A stretch of 34,305 bases of DNA from a virus. Under the pieces are notes generated by a model. It saw only the letters and a program-made list of their open reading frames with translations, was not told the origin of the DNA and did no database searches. The stretch's first letter is position 1. Each line of letters opens with the position of its first letter. A program made the translations under genes and the position numbers. This document shows positions 7,549 to 15,843 of this stretch, one piece after another. The stretch covers positions 1-34,305 of the IMG/VR virus record IMGVR_UViG_3300012920_000126. One strand, given 5' to 3'.

Positions 7549-7864
7549 CTTTCCTCTCTTGTGCGACTAACCACCCTTCTGCGTTTGCAGTTGCAAGAAT
7601 ATCCTCAAGGATATCCGCACAATGTTCTTGAAGGGCAACAGTCTCAGTTGTTACATCAGGATCAGGAGTGTATATTACCATAAAGTTGAACGTAAGGCAA
7701 TCCCTACTTCCATCAAATGCAACATTACCATAACGAATCACAGTTTCGACAAACTCACCACGTAGGATACGTACATCCCACGCTTGGTCATTGGGTGAGT
7801 CTTCTACAGGAACTAATTTATAATCGACGCCTTCGGAGACTTTGTCTACATCAATTGTCGGCAT
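7535..7864 (-). CDS. Conserved hypothetical protein between uvsX and gp41
   Basis: A 109-residue acidic protein (MPTIDVDKVSEGVDYKLVPV) with a mixed alpha/beta pattern. Motifs such as VRILRGEFVETVIRYGNVAF and a C-terminal helix ILATANAEGWLVAQE are visible. No family recognised. The start is ATG 7864; TTG codons just upstream are less likely. It overlaps uvsX by 14 bp and gp41 by 14 bp, so it is locked into the recombination/replication operon. Confidence 0.6.
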   Translation of the reverse strand: MPTIDVDKVSEGVDYKLVPVEDSPNDQAWDVRILRGEFVETVIRYGNVAFDGSRDCLTFNFMVIYTPDPDVTTETVALQEHCADILEDILATANAEGWLVAQERKDAGD

Positions 7865-8906
7865 TGTCAACAATCTCTTCCATCTCTACTTGAGTAGGTA
7901 ATCCGATCTTGTATTGCTTCTCTAGGAAATCAGCGAAGTCGGTCAACTCAAATACAGGTGCCCAGAATTCTTCTTCTAGGGTCTGAGCCTGTCGAACTTT
8001 TGGATCGACCAGTTCTCCAGTTTCTTTATCCACACGGCAATACCAACCATTAGAAGGCTTAGCAACGTAACCACCAGCAAGAGCAGCGTCCAAAAGACCG
8101 CTAAAACGCTGTACGCCACCTTCCCAAGAAACTGAGATAGGTATCTTAGACTTTTCTTTAACATAACGTGATTTCTCCACGTTGATGACAAAGTGATAAC
8201 CTTTTATCTCTGTACCAACTTTGTCTTGTTGTCTACCCAATATCCAAATGTTATCGGCACTATAGTAGATTCCTGTGCCACCCCCGACTACATCTTTCGG
8301 GAACAATCCGATCTCTTTATATGTATGGTTTACGGCAAGCATAGGAATGTTTTTCATTGCAAGGTATGGTGTTGCCATACGGAACAAACCTTTGAGTGCT
8401 TTTGCACGTGACATATCTGCAACAGACTTTTCGTTGATTGCATCTTCGAGTTCTTTCTTAGATGCAAGGTTACCGATAGAGTCAATCACTACGATGACAT
8501 TGTCATCACGTCCCAACTCTTCTAACTGTGCAATCAGATCGAACTTGAGTTCTTCTACATTTGTGATAGGAGTATGCAGAACCCTAGAAGTGTCAATTCC
8601 AAACTGCTCGAAATAAGACTGGGGGGAACCAAACTCACTATCATAGAATAACATGACCGCATCTTCTTTCTCCCTTAGATATGCACCCGCCATCAATAAT
8701 GCAAATGACGTTTTGAAATGTTTTGAAGGGCCTGCAAGAACTGTAAGTCCCGGCGTCACTCCACCATTTATTGATCCAGATAGTGCCACGTTAACCATCG
8801 GCACATCTGTGGACACCATGTCCTTTTCAGTGAAGAATTTACTCTCCGACAGAACTTCTGTCGTTTTGATCTTTGAGTTCTTCCTCAGTTTGTCCATCAC
8901 GCTCAT
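7851..8906 (-). CDS. uvsX: UvsX RecA-like recombinase
   Basis: A 351-residue strand-exchange protein that forms filaments on ssDNA for recombination-dependent replication. Walker A-type GPSKHFKTS (59-67) is the UvsX variant. Walker B is VIVVIDSIGNLAS, and MLAVNHTY plus DVVGGGTGIYYSAD correspond to the L1/L2 region. The start is ATG 8906 (MSVMDKLRK), six bases after a GGAG SD; an ATG at 8912 and a TTG at 8918 are too close to that SD. The upstream UDP-glucose-dehydrogenase gene overlaps it by 68 bp, an unusually long overlap for this genome. Confidence 0.93.
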   Translation of the reverse strand: MSVMDKLRKNSKIKTTEVLSESKFFTEKDMVSTDVPMVNVALSGSINGGVTPGLTVLAGPSKHFKTSFALLMAGAYLREKEDAVMLFYDSEFGSPQSYFEQFGIDTSRVLHTPITNVEELKFDLIAQLEELGRDDNVIVVIDSIGNLASKKELEDAINEKSVADMSRAKALKGLFRMATPYLAMKNIPMLAVNHTYKEIGLFPKDVVGGGTGIYYSADNIWILGRQQDKVGTEIKGYHFVINVEKSRYVKEKSKIPISVSWEGGVQRFSGLLDAALAGGYVAKPSNGWYCRVDKETGELVDPKVRQAQTLEEEFWAPVFELTDFADFLEKQYKIGLPTQVEMEEIVDNADN

Positions 8907-9855
8907 TGTCATCTCCAAATTTAATATTATTTACTTTCTCTCGTTCGTCTAGTTCATAGTTCTTACGGTAACGATTGTTAACCTCAAGAACTTTTTCAAT
9001 CAAGTCAAACGAAACTTTCTCACCATTCTCAGTTTCAAATTCTGAGAACTTCAAAAACGCAGTCGTGTCTTTAGGTAGACATGCGCCACCAAATCCACGT
9101 TTGCGATCATACCCCGGCACACGAGTGTGTCCGATACCAACACGATCATCCATACCCATAACACGTGTAATAATGTTATAACTACATCCGAAAGCATTGA
9201 CAAGATCAAACAGTTGATTAAAGAATGTCACCTTGGTTGCAAGGAAACTGTTGATACCATACTTAACGAATGAAGCTTCTTGTGCAGACATCAGCATGAA
9301 TTCTTTTGATGAACACAAACTAAAGTAGTCGTAGATTTGAACTAACTCTCTAGTTGCTTCTGGTATACCACCAAGTACATGGAATGGTGCATTAACAAAT
9401 TGTTCTTCTGCACTCTTCTCAGTGAGGAACTCAGGGTTATATACAAACCTCTTGAGACCATCATCGAACATAGAGTTATACAGACGATCAATAATGTCTG
9501 GTGTAATTGTTGATTTAACAACAACAAGTGCTTCGGTATGTTCAATAAGTTGAAGCACTGCATCTTCTACAATAGACGCATCAACAAATCCTGTCTCAGA
9601 ATTCATTGGAGTCGGTGCACAGATAAAGACACACATTGGATTAAACTCCACCATGCTGTCAAGGTCTGCATCATACTTTGGATCGGTAATGTGCAGATCA
9701 ATAAGAGGATGCGTGAATGCATACTCTACTGCCTTACCGACAAACCCATGTCCTACAATTCCTAACTTAAAAGGATTGGTTGGACTAATGGGTGGTGGCC
9801 CCTGCTTCTCACCATCGGGTTGAGGCGGGTTAAATTTATCAAAATCATCAGCCAT
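8839..9855 (-). CDS. UDP-glucose/GDP-mannose 6-dehydrogenase family, C-terminally truncated
   Basis: A 338-residue NAD-dependent nucleotide-sugar dehydrogenase homologue (UDP-glucose to UDP-glucuronate, or a related reaction). After a Pro-rich leader (1-28) comes the NAD-binding LGIVGHGFVGKAV (31-43). Catalytic-site motifs follow: NPEFLTEKSAEE (140-151, Glu), SFVKYGINSFLATKVTFFNQ (195-214, Lys and Asn) and GGACLPKDT (256-264, nucleophile Cys 259). Family enzymes usually have about 400-450 residues; here the C-terminal UDP-binding Rossmann domain is missing and is replaced by a highly charged tail (about 298-338) that overlaps uvsX. ATG at 9855 overlaps the epimerase gene by 8 bp, consistent with a joint pathway. 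Confidence 0.8.
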   Translation of the reverse strand: MADDFDKFNPPQPDGEKQGPPPISPTNPFKLGIVGHGFVGKAVEYAFTHPLIDLHITDPKYDADLDSMVEFNPMCVFICAPTPMNSETGFVDASIVEDAVLQLIEHTEALVVVKSTITPDIIDRLYNSMFDDGLKRFVYNPEFLTEKSAEEQFVNAPFHVLGGIPEATRELVQIYDYFSLCSSKEFMLMSAQEASFVKYGINSFLATKVTFFNQLFDLVNAFGCSYNIITRVMGMDDRVGIGHTRVPGYDRKRGFGGACLPKDTTAFLKFSEFETENGEKVSFDLIEKVLEVNNRYRKNYELDEREKVNNIKFGDDNERDGQTEEELKDQNDRSSVGE

Positions 9856-10915
9856 TGGTTACATCTCCTAATTTCGGTATCCATTTCTTATACCAGTTAT
9901 AAAATCTCTTCACCCCTTCATCAATAGAAACTTTAGGATCATATCCCAAGTCTTGTAACTTGTCAGTATTACTCCAAGTTTCTTGAGTGTCCGCTGGGTG
10001 TTTCGGACATAGATTCATGATTGCTTTCTTTCCGGTTTCCCGTTCGATTGCTTTAATGAAATCCATAAGTTCCACTTGCTCTCCCCGTCCGATATTAAAT
10101 ATCTCACCAGACTGGATAGCATTCCTATCAAAGTTCTCTAACGTGAGAACAATTCCATCGATGATGTCATCAATGAAAGTGAAGTCACGTTTCATATTCC
10201 CATAATTATACACATCTATTTGTTGCCCGTCAAGTATTTTTTTCGTAAATTGAAAAAGTGCCATATCAGGTCTACCCCAAGGCCCATACACAGTAAAGAA
10301 TCTGAGTCCAACATTCTTTAGACCAGATATCTTAAACTGACATTCGTTCATGTACTTACTATAGGCATAGGCATTCAACTGGTGTGCCTGTACAAAATCT
10401 TCTTTCCATCCATTTTCAGTGATAGGTGTTCCACCATAGACTGAACTGGTAGATGCGTATATGATTTTTGGTTGTTCTTTCTTGGGAAGACTTTTAAAAA
10501 ACTCAATTAGAGTTTGTGTTCCATCAATATTGTTTGAATGGTATTCTTGTTCTTTACCAAATGAATCACGTACACCAGCATGAGCGGCTAAGTGAATGAC
10601 AAAATCAAAGTATGGATGATCGTCAACACCCTCTCCTTTATGATCTACAATACTATGCCACTTTTGAGTGTCTTGTATAGCTTCATGAGTATGTTTGTGC
10701 ATAAAATGCCAGTCATCGTTACTTCGGATATCTTTAGTATCCCAGACGTTTAACTTCATCTCATGTTTACGTGCATTTTTAAGAGTGTGTCTGTATAGGT
10801 GGTTGTTGAGGTTATCCATTCCGATAACATCGTGACCCTCTTCTATTAGTCGCACAAATAAGTGCGAACCAATGAATCCGGACGCACCCGTAATTAAAAT
10901 TCTTTTTTTCTCCAT
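9848..10915 (-). CDS. UDP-glucuronate 4-epimerase-like NAD-dependent epimerase
   Basis: A 355-residue extended SDR enzyme. It has the NAD-binding GASGFIGS (10-17), DNLNNHLY (34-41), HLAAHAGVRDSFG (108-120), STSSVYG (155-161) and catalytic Y183-xxx-K187. The RFFTVYGPWGRPDMALFQFT stretch (205-224) and the DNLN signature are characteristic of UDP-glucuronate 4-epimerases (UDP-GlcA to UDP-GalA) rather than GalE. About 25 extra residues lie near 62-100. It directly follows a primase-like gene (TAATG overlap) and precedes the UDP-glucose dehydrogenase, so the pair would make UDP-galacturonate from UDP-glucose. Confidence 0.82.
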   Translation of the reverse strand: MEKKRILITGASGFIGSHLFVRLIEEGHDVIGMDNLNNHLYRHTLKNARKHEMKLNVWDTKDIRSNDDWHFMHKHTHEAIQDTQKWHSIVDHKGEGVDDHPYFDFVIHLAAHAGVRDSFGKEQEYHSNNIDGTQTLIEFFKSLPKKEQPKIIYASTSSVYGGTPITENGWKEDFVQAHQLNAYAYSKYMNECQFKISGLKNVGLRFFTVYGPWGRPDMALFQFTKKILDGQQIDVYNYGNMKRDFTFIDDIIDGIVLTLENFDRNAIQSGEIFNIGRGEQVELMDFIKAIERETGKKAIMNLCPKHPADTQETWSNTDKLQDLGYDPKVSIDEGVKRFYNWYKKWIPKLGDVTNG

Positions 10916-11856
10916 TATCCGTTCCTGTAGATATATTCTAATGCCCGATCTGCTTCTTTTAACATGGGTCTGCTTTCATACCAGTTACCTGTCTCCGCAT
11001 CAAACTGTTTACACATATCTGCAATCTGATTTGCAGTGATAGGATATCCAGATTCAACTGCTCTGCCTGCCACTGCAATCATGATTTGATACATCTTGTG
11101 ATACCAACCAGTATTTGATATCTGTATGTATTCAGATGCTAACGATCTAGGCCAGAACGGACAGTCCTGATACGATACCCAATTGTAATTAGTATTCTGT
11201 AACTGACTCTTTCTGTGTTCGATCACTGCCTTCTGCATTTCAGGGGGTAGTCTATCTAGGAAAGTATTACCTGTCTTTTCTACGTAAGGATGTTTTGAAA
11301 TAAGTTCGGATACATTGAGTGCATCACCACCAGAATGAACAAAGAAAAACTGATTACTATTTGGATAACGAGCAGGGACATAATACATTCTTGCCAAGTC
11401 CTTAGTCTGCGGATCACCGATATCTCCCAACTCTGTGTTGAGAGCATACCAGAATTTTTTGATGCGTTCGTTTTCGATCTTCTCATCCGTACGAAATACG
11501 ATACGGAACTTAAGATACTCATTGCTAGAACTAGCAGTAGAGTATACAACGAAATCATATTTGCCAAACTGTTTAATAAGTTCATCTTTCAACTCATCCA
11601 GATCAGCAGAATAATCGTGGTCATCGACATCCACACAGCACCAGCCTGCCCAATACTTAGTTGTTTTGTTCGAACGAGTGCTACCGTCCTCAAACACAGC
11701 AGGACTAATAAGAGGGCTACTATTACTTCCACCTTTCTCTCCTTTCTGTTTACTCAGTCCATGCAACAAATCCACAAAAGAATCCCATGTACTCATGCGG
11801 ACTTTCTTGTGGGTCTTGTTATCAAACTGATTTTTGAATATAGTTAATTCATACAT
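10915..11856 (-). CDS. Archaeo-eukaryotic-type primase/PrimPol-like protein
   Basis: A 313-residue protein. WAGWCCVDVDDHDY supplies the DxD of AEP motif I. YSTASSSNEYLKFRIVFRTD has the S....hR(h)V pattern that follows in phage and plasmid AEP primases. DPQTKDLARMYYVPARYP matches the DPsRlfYlP block. The C-terminal helical part (about 245-313, with SGYPITANQIADMCKQF and DRALEYIYRNG) resembles a PriCT-type domain. It could prime with gp41; no gp61-type zinc/TOPRIM primase is seen in the window. Start choice is uncertain: ATG 11856 lies just after a promoter -10, whereas ATG 11877 would lie upstream of that -10. Confidence 0.6.
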   Translation of the reverse strand: MYELTIFKNQFDNKTHKKVRMSTWDSFVDLLHGLSKQKGEKGGSNSSPLISPAVFEDGSTRSNKTTKYWAGWCCVDVDDHDYSADLDELKDELIKQFGKYDFVVYSTASSSNEYLKFRIVFRTDEKIENERIKKFWYALNTELGDIGDPQTKDLARMYYVPARYPNSNQFFFVHSGGDALNVSELISKHPYVEKTGNTFLDRLPPEMQKAVIEHRKSQLQNTNYNWVSYQDCPFWPRSLASEYIQISNTGWYHKMYQIMIAVAGRAVESGYPITANQIADMCKQFDAETGNWYESRPMLKEADRALEYIYRNG

Positions 11857-11863
11857 AGAGGGT

Positions 11864-11893
11864 ATAATATCATACATCAAGTGTATGTGTCAA
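11864..11893 (-). promoter_or_regulatory. Host-type promoter for the primase-epimerase-UGDH-uvsX operon
   Basis: TTGACA (11888-11893), 18-bp spacer, TATTAT (11864-11869) on the minus strand. The whole promoter lies in the 3' end of the HNH gene. The predicted transcription start falls almost on the ATG at 11856, which would give a leaderless message. Confidence 0.6.
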
Positions 11894-12379
11894 GGACTCT
11901 TTTTTCTTTTTCTTACTTTCAGAATAAGCACGTGCATTTTCTTGAGGAGTCATCCACTCAAGGTTCTCTACCGTGTTATTGGTTTTGTTATGATCTATAT
12001 GATTTATGTGCATACAATCAATGATAATATCTTTTGCTCTCTGAGGCATGTTACTCCAGTCTTCCTTAGAGATACCAATGGTATGTGAGTATTCATCTAA
12101 AGGTAGAAATGCGTTTGCAACTAATCGATGTACTCTATGTTGTTTACCTTTGATAGTACACACAACATAACCCATGTCCATGCGTACTATCTTACCATCA
12201 ACTAATTTGGTGTTCTTATGTATTCGTGCCTCTGAGTCTGGATTCAACTCTTTACTCCAAACAGATTCTTCACGGTGCACCAGTCTACCTGTCTTGTTGT
12301 TCAGTACCTTGCCTGTATCACTAACATAGAATGGTTCTTCAACCAACTTCCATTGTTCACTACTATCCAAAAAATTCAT
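11870..12379 (-). CDS. Free-standing HNH homing endonuclease (NUMOD4 + HNH)
   Basis: A 169-residue protein. The N-terminal NUMOD4 module (about 9-50: [20 protein letters not shown]) is followed by a [20 protein letters not shown] segment and an HNH core, [20 protein letters not shown] then WMTPQENA. These proteins nick or cut a related intronless or insert-less locus so that their own gene spreads. It lies directly downstream of gp43 and overlaps its end by 17 bp. ATG at 12379 is preferred; a TTG at 12442 would lie deep in gp43. A basic tail (SKKKKKE) may bind DNA. Its insertion displaced whatever originally followed gp43. Confidence 0.88.
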   Translation of the reverse strand: MNFLDSSEQWKLVEEPFYVSDTGKVLNNKTGRLVHREESVWSKELNPDSEARIHKNTKLVDGKIVRMDMGYVVCTIKGKQHRVHRLVANAFLPLDEYSHTIGISKEDWSNMPQRAKDIIIDCMHINHIDHNKTNNTVENLEWMTPQENARAYSESKKKKKESLTHTLDV

Positions 12380-14846
12380 CAAGTGTCGCCTTAGGTTCCG
12401 CAGTCCATCCGACTGCGTCCAGTATTGGTTCGAGCGGATCAAGGAATGTCTTCTCGAACATCATGTCATAGTTTACGTAATCGTGCAGTCCCAACTCACG
12501 TGGTAGGTTTAGGGGATACGAGATCACGTTCTCAGAGATTCGATTCGGTAACTTCAGGTACACGAACTTGATCTTCTCACCGTTGTGGATCATGAGATAT
12601 TTCTTTTCCAAGGCGTGCATCTTGACTGCTTCGTTGTACACGAGTGCACCACGCACATGGATCGGTGTTCCTTTCTTGTACACCATAGTGCGATCCTTCC
12701 ACTTGGTGATCTCCGACACACCACGAGGGAATGATACATCTTCGGGTGGTAGGTTACTGAACTCCGTACGGAAGTCTCGAACAAACTGTTGGGTATCTGC
12801 CTCTGTACCTTCCACGATCACACGGAAGATTTCTTGGAATCTATCACGGACGATCTGAGGTGTCGATGACTTGACTGCTTCGATACCCATCATCTTGAGT
12901 TTAGGTTTTGCGTACTGGACACCTTCGTTGTTGTGCACGTTGAGGATGTAACGTTTCTTCGCCATCCAGATACCACGATCCGCAATCACCTCACGTCCCA
13001 TCTCCATACGATTGGTATACGCACAAGTCATGTCCGCAAGTTTTTGGTACGCCTTGTCAAGTACAGGTTCGAAGTGTTCAGAACAAATCTTGTCCAGAAA
13101 CTTTACAGGATTCTTGGGAGAAAAATGATTAACGAGATTCCCCATCCTAATATAAACAGAATCGGTGTCAATTGCAACAACGTAGTCCTCATCTGTGTTG
13201 AGAAGTTTTTGCATCTCATTGTTAACGGCCCTCTCCGCCCACTTGATTGCGAGTTGTCCCGCAAGAGTAATAGACTCTGCGACACGTTGGTCAAAGTATC
13301 GGAACCACCGATTACCCAACGCACCATAGAGTGAGTTCATTAGAATCTTGATCGCCATCTGTTGGTTGTTCAGTGCGGTGATCTTGTTGTCTAGTTCCTT
13401 GGTGTTACCAGACTGTTGTTCTTGTTGTAAACGTAACATCTCTTTCTTGATGATTTTACGTTCATCATAGTATTGTCGGATCACACTAGGGATCACGCCT
13501 TCCTTATCGTGCGAGAACTTAACACCAGTAGGTGCGACTGAGAAACCCGCATTGTCTACGTTTAAGTCCCCATCCAAGTACCTTTCCACAGAAACATCGT
13601 TGTAGAACCCGTCTAAGACGGTCTCAGGGGACATATTGTACTGTACAATGATGTTTGGGTATAGTGAGTTGAGGTCAAACGAACAAACCCAATCGTGTGA
13701 TCCCACCTGTGGTTCCTTGACGTAACCGCCGGGATATGAGGTCTTGGGTTTCTCCACCTTTGGTGGTACTGCAATCTTCTTCTCGTTCAGGATACGATAG
13801 ATGATAGTGTCCCAGATGTTTGTGGTTCCAAGGGTGTCGTTGTAGTTCACACCACCACGATATGCCATAGTCAACACGAGAGAGATCAGGTCAAGTTTCT
13901 CATCCAGTTTCTCTACGAGTTCCACGTCCTTGATGTTGTAGTCAATGAACTTCTGGAAGTCAGTCTTGTACAAGGTGTACAACGATCCATGTTCTTCGTA
14001 GGATAGTTTACCCTCACCTAGTACCACATGTGCAATGTGATCTAGACGATAGGACTCTTGTTGTCCTAAAGTGTTGTAGGTAAACTTACGAAAGATTTCT
14101 AGGTAGTCGAGTTGTTCGACGCCTTCGAGTTTGTACTCTTGTTGTTTGATACCGTTGATGGTTGGGTTACCCTCACGCACCAGTCCCCAAGGTGAGAGTT
14201 TCTTGACCATATCTGCACCAATCGTTTTACCGATACGGTTGACCAGATAAGGGATATCGAAGAACCGTGTGTTCCATCCGGTGACAATGTCTGGTGTGTT
14301 GCGTGACCAGTGATCGACAAACTTCATGAGAAGTTGTGCTTCTGACTCGCACTTCTCATAGATCACATCCTCGCCTGCATTGTAATCATACAGACCCCAC
14401 ACATGATAGGGCGAGTTGGGTTGTTTCAGGGTGATCGAAATTACAGGATGGTTTGCCTTCTGTGGTTCAGGGAATCCTTCGTCGGATGCCACTTCGATGT
14501 CGATGGTACATACATCGACCCAGTCACGTCTAAACTGGATTGGTGTAGGAAACATCTCCGCAATGAACTGAGACACGAAGTTGTTCATGCCATAGATTTT
14601 GAAGTTGGGGATGTCCTCGTATCGTTTCTGGAATTCAGTTGCTTCCTTCATGGAGTCGAACTTCATAGGTTCGACATTGACACCGTCGATGCCAGTCCAA
14701 CCAGATTTCTTCTTGTCGGATTGCACATACAGTGTCGGTTTGTACGGTACTTTGGTTTGGATTTTTTTACCGTTCTCCGCATATCCACGGAACAGGAGAT
14801 TGTTCCCGTACCGGACAACGGATGTGTAAAACATGGGTTTGCTCAT
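12363..14846 (-). CDS. 43: DNA polymerase gp43 (family B)
   Basis: An 827-residue replicative polymerase with 3'-5' exonuclease. Exo [12 protein letters not shown] (about 114-124), Exo [15 protein letters not shown] (about 189-201), Exo [18 protein letters not shown] (about 303-317). Polymerase motif A is [10 protein letters not shown] (about 390-399), motif [14 protein letters not shown] (about 500-512) and motif [11 protein letters not shown] (about 558-567). The C-terminal TLDEFFG resembles the clamp-binding tail of T4 gp43 and would contact gp45. No intein or intron is seen. Start ATG 14846 with GAGG five bases upstream, rather than the TTG at 14861. Preceded by its own strong promoter. 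Confidence 0.96.
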   Translation of the reverse strand: MSKPMFYTSVVRYGNNLLFRGYAENGKKIQTKVPYKPTLYVQSDKKKSGWTGIDGVNVEPMKFDSMKEATEFQKRYEDIPNFKIYGMNNFVSQFIAEMFPTPIQFRRDWVDVCTIDIEVASDEGFPEPQKANHPVISITLKQPNSPYHVWGLYDYNAGEDVIYEKCESEAQLLMKFVDHWSRNTPDIVTGWNTRFFDIPYLVNRIGKTIGADMVKKLSPWGLVREGNPTINGIKQQEYKLEGVEQLDYLEIFRKFTYNTLGQQESYRLDHIAHVVLGEGKLSYEEHGSLYTLYKTDFQKFIDYNIKDVELVEKLDEKLDLISLVLTMAYRGGVNYNDTLGTTNIWDTIIYRILNEKKIAVPPKVEKPKTSYPGGYVKEPQVGSHDWVCSFDLNSLYPNIIVQYNMSPETVLDGFYNDVSVERYLDGDLNVDNAGFSVAPTGVKFSHDKEGVIPSVIRQYYDERKIIKKEMLRLQQEQQSGNTKELDNKITALNNQQMAIKILMNSLYGALGNRWFRYFDQRVAESITLAGQLAIKWAERAVNNEMQKLLNTDEDYVVAIDTDSVYIRMGNLVNHFSPKNPVKFLDKICSEHFEPVLDKAYQKLADMTCAYTNRMEMGREVIADRGIWMAKKRYILNVHNNEGVQYAKPKLKMMGIEAVKSSTPQIVRDRFQEIFRVIVEGTEADTQQFVRDFRTEFSNLPPEDVSFPRGVSEITKWKDRTMVYKKGTPIHVRGALVYNEAVKMHALEKKYLMIHNGEKIKFVYLKLPNRISENVISYPLNLPRELGLHDYVNYDMMFEKTFLDPLEPILDAVGWTAEPKATLDEFFG

Positions 14847-14870
14847 AGATGCCTCAGTCAATTGTCATAC

Positions 14871-14899
14871 ATAATACACTATTTGACATCGTCTGTCAA
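14871..14899 (-). promoter_or_regulatory. Host-type promoter of gp43
   Basis: TTGACA (14894-14899), 17-bp spacer, TATTAT (14871-14876). The TGA stop of the upstream glycosyltransferase gene (14896-14898) is part of the -35 box. Expected leader about 18 nt, carrying the GAGG SD. Confidence 0.7.
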
Positions 14900-15690
14900 G
14901 GAATAATTTTCATATAGGGGTGTCGAGTCCAAGGTTCCTCAATGTGTCGGTCAATGTATCCGTGGTGATCTTGAGTCACGCACAGACTTTTAGATACTAC
15001 TTGCGTAGTTGGGTTGGGTACTGAATCGATTTTATTCGGGTCTCCGGTATTATAGGCCTTGAAGATATTTCTCCCAAAATAAAGGGTATCACAACCATTC
15101 CAAGGATGAATAACGATATTGTCTTTTCCATTATAGTCTCGTTTACTTAAGTAGTGTTCCACGTAGTTTTTAAAAAGTCTTTCCATGACTCCATAAGGCC
15201 CACCGTTGATCCAGAACTGTTGTTCTTGTAACAACTTATACATCCATCGAGCACACATGGTGGTCATAGTATAACAACCCATAAACAAACCTATGTTTGC
15301 ATACTCCGGTTGCTTGTTTTCGATATAAGCTAACAGACTACGAAACTCTCGTTCATGTTCAGGATACAAATACGTATCATGTTCCATGATCAGAAACCGT
15401 TCTTCAGACTGACCTTGACGTTTCATAAGTTCCCAGTGAGAACACATGCCCGCTTTTTCAGTGGGAGAATGATCATCCGGTTTTTTGGCATGATCCATGA
15501 TTGCCTCTGAGGGTAACCAATTGTAAAGAGAAATCTTGTTCTCAAACTCAGAGTGTTCTGGTGTGAAGGCCTCAAACGTATTAAAAGTTAGAGTACCATC
15601 TTGTATTAGGTTTTTGAAAGACTCTCTAGAAATATATGCATATTCCTCAGATCGTTCATCACCCTTCATTACAATTTGCCAAACTTTCAC
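14896..15690 (-). CDS. GT25-like glycosyltransferase
   Basis: A 264-residue protein. KAGMCSHWELMKRQ (79-92) followed by RFLIMEHDTYLYPE (98-111) matches the GT25 (LPS glycosyltransferase) layout GC..SH...w.......lIlEDD, with EHD in place of EDD as the metal/sugar-nucleotide acidic motif. MGCYTMTTMCARWMYKLL, then FWINGGPYG and a later DTLYFGRNIF fit the rest of the fold. It could use the UDP-uronates made by the enzymes at 8839-10915, but the acceptor is unknown. The start is GTG 15690 with GGAG five bases upstream, 16 nt after a 6-bp GC hairpin. Its stop is embedded in the gp43 promoter. Confidence 0.6.
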   Translation of the reverse strand: MKVWQIVMKGDERSEEYAYISRESFKNLIQDGTLTFNTFEAFTPEHSEFENKISLYNWLPSEAIMDHAKKPDDHSPTEKAGMCSHWELMKRQGQSEERFLIMEHDTYLYPEHEREFRSLLAYIENKQPEYANIGLFMGCYTMTTMCARWMYKLLQEQQFWINGGPYGVMERLFKNYVEHYLSKRDYNGKDNIVIHPWNGCDTLYFGRNIFKAYNTGDPNKIDSVPNPTTQVVSKSLCVTQDHHGYIDRHIEEPWTRHPYMKIIP

Positions 15691-15705
15691 ATCATCTCCA
15701 TAGTT

Positions 15706-15724
15706 GGGGGGACTTTCACCCCCC
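15706..15724. other. G6/C6 hairpin between two small genes
   Basis: Six G, a 7-nt loop (ACTTTCA), six C. On the plus strand it is followed by TGTTTTT (15725-15731), a good intrinsic terminator shape for plus-strand transcription. On the minus strand it ends 16 nt before the GTG of the glycosyltransferase gene and directly follows the 30-residue peptide gene, where it could instead limit ribosome access. Confidence 0.5.
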
Positions 15725-15729
15725 TGTTT

Positions 15730-15822
15730 TTACATTAGGGGTTGGAAAGCCGTGACCATGATTGCGACTACCCACAAACACATCACCGCCTCACCGACCC
15801 TTTCTACTAGGTCAGTTTTCAT
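15730..15822 (-). CDS. 30-residue single-pass membrane peptide
   Basis: ATG 15822 to TAA 15730, reading MKTDLVERVGEAVMCLWVVA then IMVTAFQPLM: a charged 10-residue head followed by a 17-19-residue hydrophobic helix. A GAGG SD sits five bases before the ATG (minus strand GCGAGGTAATTATG). It occupies the gap between hsp20 and the glycosyltransferase gene. No family recognised; it could be a small membrane modulator. The coding call rests on SD, size, helix pattern and position. Confidence 0.5.
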   Translation of the reverse strand: MKTDLVERVGEAVMCLWVVAIMVTAFQPLM

Positions 15823-15843
15823 AATTACCTCGCTGTTGATAGA

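Noticed and set aside
12933-13334. Long plus-strand frames opposite gp43, gp46 and other conserved genes
   Set aside because: They are antisense shadows of well-supported genes, lack SD/promoter support and show no domain-like composition.
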